DNA of 64,000 bases from Planctomycetota bacterium (GTDB lineage: Bacteria > Planctomycetota > Planctomycetia > Pirellulales > PNKZ01). The stretch spans positions 62,001-126,000 of the forward strand of contig JAFEBQ010000022.1 in the NCBI GenBank assembly GCA_018242585.1, read 5' to 3'. Below are positions 34,162 to 43,540 of this stretch, piece by piece. Under the pieces are notes generated by a model. It searched no databases. It had not been told where the DNA came from and worked only from the letters and a program-made list of their open reading frames with translations. How positions within the stretch are numbered: position 1 is the stretch's first letter; every line of letters starts with the position of its first letter. The position numbers and the translations under genes are program-made.

Positions 34162-35427
34162 TTACCGCACGTTGTTGGTATCGACCATGAACGTGCCGTT
34201 GTTGGCCACCGGCATGTAGGGCATGAACTTCCGGCCGGCCACCGTCGAGCTGCGAGCGGCGTTGCCTGGGTAGAACATGAACCCGAATTGCAGGTTCCAA
34301 ATCTGATCAGCGGCAGCCGACGCCGAGTAGGCGCTCGACGGAGCCAGGTAAGCCCAATTGGCGTACAGGCTCACGCGATCGTTAATCGGGGCGATGACAT
34401 TGGTGCCGAGGGTCAAGCAGCCCAAGCTGCCACCACCGAAGTTGGAGGTAGGCACGCCAGCGATACCGATCACCGAGCTCGGACCAGCCAGACGATAGGT
34501 TTCTGGCAGGCCGATATAGAACCAACCGTCAGCGCCACCGCGAGCAAACTTGCGATGGTAGAAGGCATTGATCTGCTGCACCGAGCGATATTGGTCGCCG
34601 TTCAGCGTGCTGCCACCACCCATGACCGCCAGCGAGCCCCACAGACCAACTTCGTTGCGATCGCTCATGGCGTAGGCAACCTGGCCGCGGAACTGGCTCA
34701 AGCTGAAAGAGTCGCCAGCGACGCCGAAGTTGTTGACGACCATCCAGTCTTGCACAACGCCCCAGCTAATCCGCCGGTCGGTGTCAGCACGACGGAAAAA
34801 GCCGTAAGTGAGGAACAGTTGGGATTGCATTTGCTGATTGGTGTTGCCAACTGGCACCGGGCCACCCAAAGCAGCGCCCGTGGCGGCGGCGTTGCCGTTC
34901 CAGTTGTACAGGCCGAAGGTACCGCCAACTTGGAAGGCGATGCCCCGGTCACGCAGCAGCGGAAAAGCCATGTTGACGCCGCTGTTGCCGCCGTTGTTGC
35001 CGGCGAACGTACCCTGTGACGGGCCGCGCCACGAGTCGTAGCCGCTGATCGCGTAGACGCCCACGGTCGGGCAGCAATCCGAGGTCGGCGGCAGGCAGCT
35101 ACGCAGACCCGCCAAACGGCCACGCAGCAGATTGGTCAAGCCGGAGCCACCGCAGCAACCGGTATCGCAGCAGCCTTCGTTGCCGCAACCACCATTGCAA
35201 CCTTCTTTGTCGCAGCAGCCATTGCCACAAGCGTTGTCGCAGCAACCTTGCTTGCAGGCATCGCAGTCGCCGCAGCCACCACAGCCACTGTCGCCGGCGA
35301 ACGACGTCGGCGTCACTGCGCCCGACTGGTCGTAATTGCCGGTCATGTTCAAGTTGTCAGCCTTTAGGCTGCCACCGCTAATCATCAGCCCCAACAGGGC
35401 AGCGGCGCTAAGCAGGCGCACTTTCAT
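34162..35427 (-). CDS. Outer-membrane barrel with Cys-rich module, member 3 of tandem array
   Basis: A 421-residue protein; the ATG at 35425-35427 is preceded by AAGGAGA and opens the signal peptide (LLSAAALLGLMISGGSLKA). Residues 49-92 contain fifteen cysteines in 44 residues, alternating with Gly, Asp and Asn (CGDCDACKQGCCDNACG). The barrel part shares SGYDSWRGPSQGTFAGNNGG, TYGFFRRADTDRRISWGVVQDWM, AYAMSDRNEVGLWG, FYHRKFARGG and GRKFMPYMPVANNGTFM with member 2, to which it is closer than to member 1. The Cys cluster could bind metal or form a disulfide-knotted surface module. Confidence 0.83.
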   Translation of the reverse strand: MKVRLLSAAALLGLMISGGSLKADNLNMTGNYDQSGAVTPTSFAGDSGCGGCGDCDACKQGCCDNACGNGCCDKEGCNGGCGNEGCCDTGCCGGSGLTNLLRGRLAGLRSCLPPTSDCCPTVGVYAISGYDSWRGPSQGTFAGNNGGNSGVNMAFPLLRDRGIAFQVGGTFGLYNWNGNAAATGAALGGPVPVGNTNQQMQSQLFLTYGFFRRADTDRRISWGVVQDWMVVNNFGVAGDSFSLSQFRGQVAYAMSDRNEVGLWGSLAVMGGGSTLNGDQYRSVQQINAFYHRKFARGGADGWFYIGLPETYRLAGPSSVIGIAGVPTSNFGGGSLGCLTLGTNVIAPINDRVSLYANWAYLAPSSAYSASAAADQIWNLQFGFMFYPGNAARSSTVAGRKFMPYMPVANNGTFMVDTNNVR

Positions 35428-35868
35428 GAGTTCCGTCTCCTTGAGATTTCGTTGAGCGTGTCCGTTCCAACCCCGGTCCGAATACCTCTGCGCATCGTTC
35501 CTCAAGAGCCGAGTCTCCGACCCGGTCGCTTCCAAGGAGCCGATTCCGCCATGGCGCGTGTGGGCAGTGAGGACGCGGGATTGAAACGCATTCGGCATTT
35601 GCCGAAGGTGCTCCAATAAAACGCCACGCCGACTTTGCCGGCACGCCTAGGTAGCTGGATCGACGGAAATAACTAGAACTCTGCATCCGACAAGATTTCT
35701 AACGACAAGTCTCGCTAAACTACCCAGTTTAATGGCGTGCGGCGCACGCGGAAGCCTGTCTATACGTTGTAAGTCTTACCCAGCCGCTATATTCTGACAT
35801 TCTCGAAGTGGTTGGCGGATGGACCGCACCTTCGGCTTTACCAAGATTGTCAGGGAGGTAGGAAAGTG
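35428..35868. other. Intergenic region between divergent barrel 3 and cyclophilin genes
   Basis: 441 bases, relatively AT-rich around 35650-35800. It must hold two divergent promoters. No gene or repeat was recognised. Confidence 0.5.
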
Positions 35869-36450
35869 ATGTGCCGGATTGCTCTGTTTGCTGTGACGTC
35901 CCTATTTGCGTTGTTGGCCAGTTCAATAACCGTGGCGGCCGAGCCCTTGCCCCAGGTCTTGTTGCACACGACCAAGGGGGACATCGTGATCGAGCTTTAC
36001 GAGGACCAGGCGCCGAACGCCGTCGCCAACTTCATCAGCCTGGTCGAAAAGAAATTCTACAACGGCCTGACCTTTCACCGCGTGATCGATGGATTCATGG
36101 CGCAAGGGGGCGATCCCAAGGGCACTGGCACGGGGGGCCCGGGCTACACGATCGCCTGCGAGTGTTACCGGAGTGACGCGAGGAAGCATCAGCGTGGCTC
36201 GCTGAGCATGGCCCACGCCGGGCGCGACACGGGCGGCTCGCAGTTCTTTTTAACCTTCGCGGCCACGCCGCACTTGGACGGCAAGCACACGGTCTTTGGC
36301 CAAGTGATCCAAGGGATGGACGTTTGCGATCGATTGCAGCGGATTGATCCGCGGTTGCCCAATTCGAGCATCCGCCCCGACAAGATTCTCGAAGCCCGCG
36401 TGCTGCAAAAACGCAATCATCCGTACGTTCCCAAGACGACTGCCGAGTGA
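35869..36450 (+). CDS. Secreted peptidyl-prolyl cis-trans isomerase, cyclophilin type
   Basis: A 193-residue protein from ATG 35869 with GGGAGG upstream and a signal peptide ([21 protein letters not shown]). The cyclophilin core is complete: [26 protein letters not shown] in shortened bacterial form, [55 protein letters not shown]. The catalytic Arg of FHRVI and the [14 protein letters not shown] segments are retained. It should assist proline isomerisation in the periplasm. Confidence 0.93.
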   Translation: MCRIALFAVTSLFALLASSITVAAEPLPQVLLHTTKGDIVIELYEDQAPNAVANFISLVEKKFYNGLTFHRVIDGFMAQGGDPKGTGTGGPGYTIACECYRSDARKHQRGSLSMAHAGRDTGGSQFFLTFAATPHLDGKHTVFGQVIQGMDVCDRLQRIDPRLPNSSIRPDKILEARVLQKRNHPYVPKTTAE

Positions 36451-36507
36451 GCGGCGCGCTTGTCTGATGAGCTGACGATTGTTGACGGCAGCGCCCGAGT
36501 TCCTTGT

Positions 36508-36933
36508 ATGCCGGCCATCTTCGAGTTTGCGCATCGCGTGCGCCCAGACGAGATCGACTCGCTGGGCCATGCGAACAACCTGGCCTACTTACAGTGGTTC
36601 GTGCGCGCGGCCGTGGCCCATTCGGCGGCCCAGGGGTGGCCGACCGAGGCGTATTTCAAACTCGGCGCTGGTTGGGTCGTGCGGCGGCACGAGATCAAGT
36701 ATCTGCGTTCGGCGCTGGTCGACGAGGAGTTGGTCGTGCGCACGTGGCTGGCCCAGTCGCGCAAGTTTTCCTGCCTGCGGCGCTATCAGCTGCGTCGCGT
36801 GAGCGACGGCGAAATCATGGCGGCCGGCGAAACCGAGTGGGCGTTCATCACCTTCGCCACCGGCAACTTGGCGCGCATTCCGGACGAAGTGGCCAGCGCC
36901 TTTGTCATGGTGCCCAACGGCGAAGCGACGTAG
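36508..36933 (+). CDS. Acyl-CoA thioesterase, 4HBT hotdog-fold type
   Basis: About 141 residues from ATG 36508; a TTG at 36460, ten bases after the cyclophilin stop, would add 16 residues. The motif RPDEIDSLGHANNLAYLQWF is the 4-hydroxybenzoyl-CoA/YbgC-like active-site segment with the catalytic Asp, and WVVRRHEIKYLRSALVDEELVVRTW completes the hotdog sheet. It would hydrolyse an acyl-CoA in the cytoplasm; chain specificity is not visible. Confidence 0.85.
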   Translation: MPAIFEFAHRVRPDEIDSLGHANNLAYLQWFVRAAVAHSAAQGWPTEAYFKLGAGWVVRRHEIKYLRSALVDEELVVRTWLAQSRKFSCLRRYQLRRVSDGEIMAAGETEWAFITFATGNLARIPDEVASAFVMVPNGEAT

Positions 36934-36963
36934 CGGAGCGGCCCAGATGTCACCGTGCCGCGC

Positions 36964-37920
36964 CTATGACTCGCGGCGTTTGACCATCGTGATCTGATTG
37001 CCCGTCGAGTTGTGCCGCACCTCTTCCATGAACGTGCGGACCAGCAGCAGCCCGCGACCGTAGACCCGTTCCAAGTTGCACGGATCGGTCGGGTCGGGCA
37101 GCGTCGAAGGATCGAAGCCTGGGCCTTCATCCCGGATGATGATGCGCGCTTCGTCGTGAGTGACCGAGACGTCCACATGCACCCGCCGGCCGGAAAAGGG
37201 TTGCTCGCGGCGACGCTGTTCGATCAGCGCCTGGTATTTACACTCGTCGGACTCGCGCAACTCGGACTTCATTTCCAGGTTGCCGTGCTGGACCGCGTTG
37301 ACCAGTGCTTCGTGTACGGCAATGCCGACGCGCGTCAGCCCGGTTTCATCGCACAATTGCATTCGCGCCAAGTCTTGCCGCAATTGATCGACCAGCGGCG
37401 GAATCAAGGCGATGTCATTGTCGAGCGAGTACTTCCAACGCGTCTCGGCCAGACAGTCCATCAACCGGCCTTGGTGCCGATTGGCCCGCGTGGCCGACAA
37501 GACGGTGTCGATTGTTTCGAGCAGTTCGTCGGACTGCCGCGATTTGGACAGATAGCAGGCCGCCCCCCTTTGCAGCGCGGCCACCGCGGCCTCTTCGCTA
37601 CCCTGTGACGTAAGCACCACGACGGGAACCAACGGAAACCGGCGTCGGACTTCGACGACCAGTTCCAGGCCGCTCAGATTGGGCATCTGCAAGTCGGTGA
37701 GCACTAGTTCGGGCAAGCGCTCTTCCATTTGACGCAGCGCGTCTTGGCCATCGACCGCATAGCGCACCGACACCCCCGGCGCCTTGGCAAGCAACCCACC
37801 GGTGACACGGCGTTCGGTTGCGGAATCGTCAACGACAAGCACATCGGTCATGCGTGAGAGTCTATGCGTGCAATGCTCGGCGATCAAATCGGACACCGTG
37901 TCGAGCGACTCGCTGGTCAT
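36964..37920 (-). CDS. Response regulator with C-terminal RsbW-like HATPase domain
   Basis: 318 residues. GGGAG seven bases before the ATG at 37918-37920 supports this start; M24 is the alternative. Residues 25-145 form a receiver domain (VLVVDDSATERR, phosphoacceptor Asp76 in LVLTDLQMP, VVLTSQG, the Lys of YLSKSRQ). After a linker, residues 180-315 form a GHKL ATPase of the anti-sigma/serine-kinase type: GIAVHEALVNAVQHGNLE as N-box and IIIRDEGPGFDPSTLPDP as G1, ending YGRGLLLVRTFMEEV. The output is therefore likely serine phosphorylation or partner-switch binding of an anti-sigma antagonist. It lies 78 bases downstream of the hybrid kinase gene. Confidence 0.85.
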   Translation of the reverse strand: MTSESLDTVSDLIAEHCTHRLSRMTDVLVVDDSATERRVTGGLLAKAPGVSVRYAVDGQDALRQMEERLPELVLTDLQMPNLSGLELVVEVRRRFPLVPVVVLTSQGSEEAAVAALQRGAACYLSKSRQSDELLETIDTVLSATRANRHQGRLMDCLAETRWKYSLDNDIALIPPLVDQLRQDLARMQLCDETGLTRVGIAVHEALVNAVQHGNLEMKSELRESDECKYQALIEQRRREQPFSGRRVHVDVSVTHDEARIIIRDEGPGFDPSTLPDPTDPCNLERVYGRGLLLVRTFMEEVRHNSTGNQITMVKRRES

Positions 37921-37998
37921 CGAGCGCTCCCGGGCGTGCGACCATGGGATCGTGAGCGCGCTAACACGGGGATAACGTCTGGTAAAAGCTTAAACAAC

Positions 37999-40900
37999 TT
38001 AACCGCTCAGGTTCACGTCGTGCAAGGCGGCGACCAGCCGCTGTAGCTCGACCTCAAGCGGGGGAAACGCTTCGTCCATCTGCTCCAGGTTACCACTCCG
38101 CGCCAGAGTTTCGAGTCGCAAGGCCGCCTCGAACGCTGGCCGGGCCAGGAAATTGCCCACCGCCCCTTTAATAGTATGGGCAGCCAACCGAACCGCCGCC
38201 ACATTTCTTTCCCGCATTCCCGTCCGCAGATTCGCCTCTAGCTTGGGACATTCGCTCAAAAACACCCGGACCAGGTCGGCCAACAGCGGCCGGTCATCGT
38301 GCAACCGGGCCAGCGCCCCGTCCAGATCGAGCACCACGCCCGTCGGGTGTGGCGCCGGCTGGCCATTGGTCGCCCCCTCGGCCGGGCAGCCGCGCCGTTC
38401 GACGGCATCGAACAGCTCCTTGGGCCGCACCGGTTTCGAGACATAGCCGTCCATGCCGGCATCCAGGCAGCGCTGCCGATCCTCGGCCAGGGCGTGCGCC
38501 GTCAGGGCGATAATTGGCACGTGGCGGCCCGTTCCTTGTTCGCGGCGGCGGATTTCCGCGGCCGCCGTCAGGCCGTCCATGCCAGGCATTTGCACATCCA
38601 TCAGCACCACGTCGAACTGGTCGCGGGCCAGGGCTTCGAGCGCTAGCTCGCCGTTGTTCACCACGTCCACCTCGTGGCCGCGGTTCTCCAGCAGTCGCAC
38701 CGCGACCAACTGGTTCACCTGGCTGTCCTCGGCCAGCAGGATCCGCAAGCGTTGCACGTTGTGGTGACGCTGCGGCGGGGCGACCGGCTCGCCGTTACTA
38801 CGCTGCAGGTTGTCGGCCACCTTGCCCAACAGGTCGAACAGATCGGACGGCTTCACCGGCTTGACCAGATAGTGCTGCAGTTGCAATTGCCGGCAGCGTC
38901 CCAAATCGGCGAGTTGGCTGCCCGGGTTCAAGAGCATGATCGGCGCCGCTTCGATCCAACCTTCGTGGTGCAGTTCATGCGCCAGCTCAAAGCCGTCGTC
39001 CTGGCCAATTAGCGAATCGAGTAACGCGATCGTGAACGGACGCGAGGCGCCGCGGCACGCTTCGCGAGCGGCCGCGGCGCTGGCCACCGCGGTGACGGGA
39101 ATGTGCCAGGCGGAAAAGTGCTTTTCCAGCACGGCCCGCTGTGACGGATGATCCTCGACGATCAGCACTTGCAGCGACTCGGTCGGCGCCAGCGCGCCGT
39201 TGAGCGGCTCGACAGTTTCGGCCGGCGCCAACTGCAACTGGGCCGTGAAGTGGAACACGCTGCCGTGGCCGGTCTCGCTTTCGACCCAAATCTTGCCGTG
39301 CATCAATTCGACCAGTCGTGCCGAAATGCTCAGCCCCAGTCCCGTGCCGCCGAATCTCCGCGTGGTCGAGGTGTCGGCCTGTTCGAAGGGCTGGAAAATG
39401 GTTTCCTGAATGTCGGGGGAAATGCCGATGCCGGTGTCGTGGACCGCAAAGTGCAGCATCAACTCACCGGGCGGCGCCTCGGCCAGGCTGATGTTCAGCC
39501 GCACTTCTCCCTCGGCCGTGAACTTGATGGCATTGCCAATCAGGTTCACCAACACCTGCCTTAATCGCCCAACATCTCCCAACAGCCGATCGGGTACGTC
39601 GTCGCTCACGTCGGCCACCAACTCCAGCCGCGGCGTGTGAATGCGCACGCCGAGCAATCGCATGATGTCGCCAATCGCGTCGCGCAGCGCGAACTCGTGG
39701 ACGTCCAGTTCCAATCGGCCGGCTTCGATCTTCGAGAAGTCGAGCACGGCATTGATCACCGCCAGCAGCGACTCGGCCGATTCGCGAATCACGGTCAGAT
39801 GGCTGCGCTGCTCGGTCGACAGGGGCGAATCGAGCAGTAATTCGCTCATGCCGATAATGCCGTTCATCGGCGTGCGAATCTCGTGGCTCATGTTGGCCAG
39901 GAACGCGCTCTTGGCCCGGCTGGCCGCTTCGGCTTCCTCGCGCGCGCGGCGCAGCTCTTCTTCGGTGCGCTTCAGCGGGGTGACGTCCCAGGCCATGCCT
40001 TGCGTGCCGACGATCTTGCCGTCGGCGTCGAATACCGGAGCTTTGAACGTCTGGATATAGATCTCGCTGCCGTCCGGCTTGCGAAACCGCTCGATGGCCT
40101 GAAACACCTGGCCGGTTTCGAGGACGTGTCGGTCGTCTTCGCGGTATTTGTTCGCCAGTTCGGGGGGCGAGAAGTCGTTGTCATTCTTGCCCAAAATTTC
40201 TGGCAATGTTTTCGCGTGTCGCTCGCACCAGAGCCGATTGGCGAACGTGAACCGGCCTTCCAAATCCTTGTTCCAAGTCACCAGTGGCAGGCTGTTCACC
40301 AACAGCCCGTACCGCGCCTCGGCCTGACGCAGGGCGGCGTCGGCGCGGCGGCTGGCGGTGATGTCTCGGAATACCACCACCCCCCCTTGGGTCTGACCCG
40401 CTTCGTCGACCAACGGGCGGCCGGTACTGCTGATCCAGGTCTGCGAATGATCGGGTCGTTCGACAAAGATATCGACCGCATCGGTTGGCTCGCCGCGCAT
40501 TGCCCGCACCAGCGGCAGCTCCTCGAACGGATACGGCGTGACACGATCCGATAGCATAAAGCCGAAATGATTCGTCCAGGGCTGGGTGCCGTCGGCCGGC
40601 GGATCGATCCCCAGCACGCGCTGGGCCGCCGGGTTGAAAATGAGGAACTTTCCCTGGGCGTCACAGACCGCCACGCCGTCACCCATGCTGTTTAAGATCG
40701 ATTGCAGGATCAGCGCCTGGGCCCGCAACGCCTCTTCCGAGTGGGCCAGTTCCCGGGTCCGCTCGGTCACGCGTTGTTCCAGCAGCGCGTACGAGTTGTT
40801 CAGCTCCTCGGTCATCCGGTTAAACGCGCTGGCTAGCGCGCCGATCTCGTCGGTTGACGGCACTTCGACGCGCGTGGTCAGCGCGCCGCTGGCCACCGCT

Positions 40901-41916
40901 TCGGTCGCCCGGGCCAATTGCACCACTGGCCAGGTCAAACGCTTGGCCAAAAAATGGGCCGCCGCCCCGCCGACAAACAGCACCACCAGCAACAGCCCCA
41001 GCAGCGTGTTGCGCAACTCGGCCAGCGGCCGGTAGGCGTCGGCCAGGTCGACCTCGGCCACGATCGTCCAACTCTCATAACCCACTGGGCCATACGCCGC
41101 CAAGAGCGGCACGCCGAACTGGTTGCGGACCTGTTGAAATCCCGTGGCTCCCTCGCCGACGGCGGGACTAGCCGGCTGGTCCATCTGGTTGACGTGTAAC
41201 TGAGCATTGAGCACGCTTTGACCGGAGCCGTCGCGCCGCGCGAGTAGTTCGACTGTTTCGGATCGTTGCAGGTGGCTCCGATCGCGCAGAATATCAACCA
41301 GCGGTTCGGCATTGATTTGCACCAATAGCACGCCCACCAGTTCATCCCGACTGCGCACCGGTCCCGCTAGCCAGGCCAAATAGCGCCCGTCGTCGGCTCG
41401 CGTGGGAAAGCTGATGAAGCGGTGCTGCGATCCCTGTTGAAACGCTTCGAGTGGCGATACGTCGCGGAGCGCGTCCCCTTCTTCGGTGGTTACGATTACG
41501 CGCCCTTGCCGATCGGCCAGCCGCAGCGACACGAAGCTGGGCACGTTGTCACGCATGTCCTCCATCACCCGCCGCCAATCGGCCCGGGTCGAGGCAACCA
41601 CCTGCTCGTTGGCAACTGGCTCGGCCAGCGTCGAGCGCATTCGCGGACGGGTGGTCAGGTAGCCAACCCAGTCGAGTTGCTGGTGAATGTAGCCCAGCAC
41701 GCGCGATTCACGATCTTCGACCAACTCGGCCAGTCCTTGCTGAATCTGTTCCTCGAGCGCGACGTGAGCGAACCGATAGGCAGCGCCGCCGACGATGCCG
41801 GCGGTCAGCACCACCAGCACCACGGCGAAGGTCGACATCTTGGCGACCAGCGACGAGGTGGCGCGCTGCACGGGTCGTGGAGCGGGAGTGCGACTGGGGG
41901 CGGACACTTGGCTCAC
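37999..41916 (-). CDS. Hybrid sensor histidine kinase with two PAS, two receiver domains and Hpt
   Basis: A 1305-residue membrane kinase with GTG start (41914-41916). Order: TM1 at about 28-48, extracytoplasmic sensor (about 50-298, dCache-like), TM2 at 303-323, HAMP (325-378), PAS (400-520), PAS with PAC (530-655), HisKA with H-box LANMSHEIRTPMNG (His678), HATPase (FGGTGLGLSISARLVELM), receiver 1 (LQVLIVEDHPSQ, Asp in LLDSLIGQDDG), receiver 2 (RILLAEDSQVNQ, Asp in VVLMDVQMPGMDG) and Hpt with HTIKGAVGNF (His1247). Phosphate can flow from His678 through a receiver to His1247 and on to a separate regulator; the downstream receiver-HATPase protein is the obvious candidate. Confidence 0.93.
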   Translation of the reverse strand: MSQVSAPSRTPAPRPVQRATSSLVAKMSTFAVVLVVLTAGIVGGAAYRFAHVALEEQIQQGLAELVEDRESRVLGYIHQQLDWVGYLTTRPRMRSTLAEPVANEQVVASTRADWRRVMEDMRDNVPSFVSLRLADRQGRVIVTTEEGDALRDVSPLEAFQQGSQHRFISFPTRADDGRYLAWLAGPVRSRDELVGVLLVQINAEPLVDILRDRSHLQRSETVELLARRDGSGQSVLNAQLHVNQMDQPASPAVGEGATGFQQVRNQFGVPLLAAYGPVGYESWTIVAEVDLADAYRPLAELRNTLLGLLLVVLFVGGAAAHFLAKRLTWPVVQLARATEAVASGALTTRVEVPSTDEIGALASAFNRMTEELNNSYALLEQRVTERTRELAHSEEALRAQALILQSILNSMGDGVAVCDAQGKFLIFNPAAQRVLGIDPPADGTQPWTNHFGFMLSDRVTPYPFEELPLVRAMRGEPTDAVDIFVERPDHSQTWISSTGRPLVDEAGQTQGGVVVFRDITASRRADAALRQAEARYGLLVNSLPLVTWNKDLEGRFTFANRLWCERHAKTLPEILGKNDNDFSPPELANKYREDDRHVLETGQVFQAIERFRKPDGSEIYIQTFKAPVFDADGKIVGTQGMAWDVTPLKRTEEELRRAREEAEAASRAKSAFLANMSHEIRTPMNGIIGMSELLLDSPLSTEQRSHLTVIRESAESLLAVINAVLDFSKIEAGRLELDVHEFALRDAIGDIMRLLGVRIHTPRLELVADVSDDVPDRLLGDVGRLRQVLVNLIGNAIKFTAEGEVRLNISLAEAPPGELMLHFAVHDTGIGISPDIQETIFQPFEQADTSTTRRFGGTGLGLSISARLVELMHGKIWVESETGHGSVFHFTAQLQLAPAETVEPLNGALAPTESLQVLIVEDHPSQRAVLEKHFSAWHIPVTAVASAAAAREACRGASRPFTIALLDSLIGQDDGFELAHELHHEGWIEAAPIMLLNPGSQLADLGRCRQLQLQHYLVKPVKPSDLFDLLGKVADNLQRSNGEPVAPPQRHHNVQRLRILLAEDSQVNQLVAVRLLENRGHEVDVVNNGELALEALARDQFDVVLMDVQMPGMDGLTAAAEIRRREQGTGRHVPIIALTAHALAEDRQRCLDAGMDGYVSKPVRPKELFDAVERRGCPAEGATNGQPAPHPTGVVLDLDGALARLHDDRPLLADLVRVFLSECPKLEANLRTGMRERNVAAVRLAAHTIKGAVGNFLARPAFEAALRLETLARSGNLEQMDEAFPPLEVELQRLVAALHDVNLSG

Positions 41917-42016
41917 GCAAAAGACGAGTGGCGATGCGATGGCGGCGGCACGGCCAGGGCCCCTGGGCGTGCGAAGCCCGGCTGACCCGCTACCATCATC
42001 TTACGCAAATGGCATC

Positions 42017-43330
42017 TTAGCGAGCCGAATCGTCCAGCGAAGCAGGATTCAACTGGGCCAGCCTAAGGAAATCGAGCGCCTGCTTGGCCAGCCGCGGCCG
42101 GATCAGGGCCGAATGCCCGGCCAGGCTCACGGTTCGGGCCTTGGCCCGGTCCCGCGTGGCCAGGGCCAGGGGCACATCGCCCGCCTCGCCCGCCGCGCCG
42201 GCCAGAACTCGCGCCGGCCCGACAATCAACGCATAGTCGGTCCCCCAGGCCTCGCGGGCCGCCGTGGCCAGCCGGCGAGCTGCCGCCTCGATTTCGCTGG
42301 CTGGCCCGCTCGGGTAAGCGGCGATGGCTCTTGCCAAGTCAGCAGCCGCCGCGGCGACCGGAGCGGTCAAACCCGCCGACGCCTTGTCCCCCGCCCTCAG
42401 GATGACCCCGCCGGCGAAGGTCGGGCTGGCCGTCTCGCCACGGCTCAGGCTGCGGGCCAAGAGCCCGGCCGTGTGCCACTCGACCGTCGCCAACGTCGCG
42501 CCAGCCTGAGCGAGCTGGCGCAAGACAACATCCTCAAGCTCGTCCTCCTCCTCGCCGAAGACGAGCGAACTCAGGCACTCGTGAATCGTGTCGATCGTCG
42601 ACCGCATCTGCTCGCGACAGGCGGCCTCATTGAGACCAGCAGCGGTGAGCCGTAGCGTGATCGTGGCGTCGCTGACGGTGATGCCCACCTGTGGCACTCG
42701 GCCACGGCGGATCAGGTCGGGGAGCATCTGTTCCAAGTCGCTTTCGCCGACGCCAAAGCATTTGATCCGATGATGGACCAAGACTTGCTGGCCGGCGCCC
42801 AACTCGAACAGGGCAGGGCGAACCGAGCCGGCCCACATCTGGAACATCTCGGCCGGCACGCCGGGCAGGGCAAACACATGGCAAGCCGTGCCGTCAGCGC
42901 GCGGAATGCGCATGGCCACGCCCGGCGCGGTCCCCTCGGGATTGAAGATCGGTTGGCTGCCGACTGGGAACAGAGCCTGGACTCGATTGCGCTCGGGCAT
43001 GGGGCGCTGGCGGCGCGAGAAGATGCGCTGAATGTGTTCGAGCTGAGCCGGGTCGAGTTCCAGTGGCACGCCGGCCACCTCGGCCAGCACTTCGCGCGTC
43101 AGATCGTCGGCGGTCGGCCCCAGCCCGCCGGTCGCGATCACGATCTCGGCTCGGGCGACCGCCTGGCGAAACACCTCGACGTTGGCCGCACGATCGTCGG
43201 CGACCGTCACGTGAGCGACCACCGGCACGCCGATCTCGCCGAGCCGTTGGCTGAGCCATTGGCTGTTGGTGTCCAGACGCTGGCCGCTGGTCAATTCATC
43301 GCCGATCGAAACGATTTCCGCTCTGAGCAT
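42017..43330 (-). CDS. cinA: CinA family protein (MoCF-like domain plus nicotinamide-nucleotide amidohydrolase-like domain)
   Basis: 437 residues. The N-terminal half is the MoaB/MogA-like domain (RAEIVSIGDELTSGQRLDTNSQWLSQRL in pattern, and IVIATGGLGPTADDLTREVLA, PGVPAEMFQMW). The C-terminal part from about residue 270 is the CinA amidohydrolase domain (TLATVEWHTAGLLARSLS, TFAGGVILRAGDKA, DYALIVGPARV). In the canonical deamidase the motif around the catalytic Ser/Lys is AESCTGG; here it reads TVEWHTAGLLA, so the Cys-Thr-Gly-Gly core is lost and activity of this domain is doubtful. An AGG ribosome site precedes ATG 43328-43330. Confidence 0.85.
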   Translation of the reverse strand: MLRAEIVSIGDELTSGQRLDTNSQWLSQRLGEIGVPVVAHVTVADDRAANVEVFRQAVARAEIVIATGGLGPTADDLTREVLAEVAGVPLELDPAQLEHIQRIFSRRQRPMPERNRVQALFPVGSQPIFNPEGTAPGVAMRIPRADGTACHVFALPGVPAEMFQMWAGSVRPALFELGAGQQVLVHHRIKCFGVGESDLEQMLPDLIRRGRVPQVGITVSDATITLRLTAAGLNEAACREQMRSTIDTIHECLSSLVFGEEEDELEDVVLRQLAQAGATLATVEWHTAGLLARSLSRGETASPTFAGGVILRAGDKASAGLTAPVAAAAADLARAIAAYPSGPASEIEAAARRLATAAREAWGTDYALIVGPARVLAGAAGEAGDVPLALATRDRAKARTVSLAGHSALIRPRLAKQALDFLRLAQLNPASLDDSAR

Positions 43331-43540
43331 GTCGAGCTACCTGGCCGAAGGTTCCAAGATTACGAATCGGGGAGCATTGCCGGGATTCTTCCCTGTGGTT
43401 CTACTGTCGACGTCGCCGATTTGCCAGATTCACGCTGCCGGCTCGGCGAATGCCATTGCCGTCCGTATTGTCGGCATGGGACAATAGTTCGGCTCCTCCG
43501 AGACGATCGTCCAGCACCCAGCGCTTGATTGCCGCCGACT

